A stretch of 64,000 nucleotides of DNA from an uncultured Robinsoniella sp. GTDB taxonomy: Bacteria > Bacillota > Clostridia > Lachnospirales > Lachnospiraceae. This document shows positions 63,655-64,000 of the stretch, in pieces. The notes beneath the pieces are model-generated. The model was given only the letters and a program-made list of their open reading frames with translations. It made no database searches and was not told the DNA's origin. A program made the translations under genes and the position numbers. The stretch is taken from NCBI GenBank assembly GCA_900540475.1, contig UQGG01000013.1, positions 74,933 to 138,932 on the forward strand. Direction: 5' to 3'. Each line of letters starts with the position of its first letter. The first letter of the stretch is position 1.

Positions 63655-63690
63655 GTAAAGCATTGCTTCATTATCCCTGCCATGCTTTAC
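63655..63690. other. 9-bp inverted repeat in the leader of the Pce-like gene
   Basis: GTAAAGCAT (63655-63663) and ATGCTTTAC (63682-63690) are perfect complements with an 18-nt loop, located between the minus-strand promoter and the start codon. It could be an operator or a leader hairpin. Confidence 0.5.
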
Positions 63691-63731
63691 TTGTCCATAC
63701 ACGGGCAGCGTTATATGTATGATACAGGTAG

Positions 63732-63760
63732 ATTATACCCTAAGAGAAAGCGCATTACAA
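63732..63760 (-). promoter_or_regulatory. Promoter of the Pce-like gene
   Basis: On the minus strand: TTGTAA (63760-63755), 17-bp spacer, TATAAT (63737-63732), giving a leader of about 130 nt. Confidence 0.75.
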
Positions 63761-64000
63761 GTTTAAAAGCTTTGGTACTACAGCTAACGCTCTATATGAG
63801 TTCTATTAAATGCATTATATTGGGGTTTAGCTGATTAATGACGCTTTGTAGATGGAGGTAGTGTACGGAAAGAGAAGGGGGCGAACCAGGAGAGGTGTTT
63901 GGAAGGCTTAACGCAGAACTGGCATTTTCTAACCTTCCCGAAGCGCTTTTTGGCGGCACGCGGGCATTCGCTCCGAAATCCTGATGCATTTCGCAGCTCA
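63761..64000. other. No gene recognised at the window edge
   Basis: No frame with a ribosome site is visible. An imperfect inverted repeat starts GGAAGGCTTAAC and ends TTCTAACCTTCC (about 63900-63938), followed by GC-richer sequence than the surroundings. It has the look of an intergenic repeat element, but the window ends here. Confidence 0.35.

Noticed and set aside
63792..63989. 65-codon minus-strand frame at the window edge
   Set aside because: No ribosome site, and it covers an inverted repeat; more likely an intergenic element.

Overview
The window looks like a chromosomal segment of a gut-type Firmicute, most likely a member of the Lachnospiraceae (Blautia/Ruminococcus-like). The evidence is moderate G+C, strong Shine-Dalgarno sites, AddAB rather than RecBCD, a murB-rapZ-whiA-crh locus, CdaA/CdaR, YesM/YesN two-component pairs, sugar ABC importers without their own ATPase, and secreted proteins with clostridial cell-wall-binding repeats. 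No tRNA, rRNA, CRISPR array, phage or intact transposase was seen. Genus assignment is inference.

Layout. 1-5.4 kb: end of addB and complete addA (double-strand break repair). 5.5-11.2 kb: a GtrA-YfhO membrane protein with an acidic Glu/Tyr repeat tail, a class I aminotransferase and a small secreted protein. 11.5-14.5 kb: murB, rapZ, whiA and a Crh-type HPr paralogue. 14.5-17.9 kb: a TPP-riboswitch-controlled thiamine-precursor ABC transporter. 17.9-22.9 kb: uvrB-uvrA behind a promoter that carries a LexA-like box. 23.1-43.7 kb: a large glycan-use region with an AraC regulator, GH78 rhamnosidase, ArsR-type regulator, two complete binding-protein/permease sets, a GH2 hydrolase, a YesM/YesN system and a GH106-like hydrolase; two rhamnosidase families suggest rhamnose-containing plant glycans. 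44-52.4 kb: an mreB paralogue behind a MITE-like element, recD2, comF, then a run of two membrane proteins, cdaA, cdaR and HPr.

52.5-63.6 kb is the most interesting part. It groups a phosphocholine-type cytidylyltransferase, a three-domain protein (winged helix, degenerate cytidylyltransferase, choline-kinase-like domain), a BCCT-family transporter, and three secreted enzymes with choline-binding-type repeats: an L,D-transpeptidase, an N-acetylmuramoyl-L-alanine amidase, and a metallo-beta-lactamase-fold protein that closely resembles pneumococcal phosphorylcholine esterase Pce/CbpE. Together they look like a phosphocholine surface-decoration system: choline import, phosphorylation, CDP activation, attachment of choline-binding proteins, and trimming. 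The transferase (LicD) is not in the window. The promoter of the kinase operon carries two copies of a 15-bp palindrome that the encoded winged-helix domain could bind.

Many promoters here match the sigma-A consensus with exact 17-bp spacing (for example 28321, 56076 and 59663), and most transcription units end in clear intrinsic terminators.
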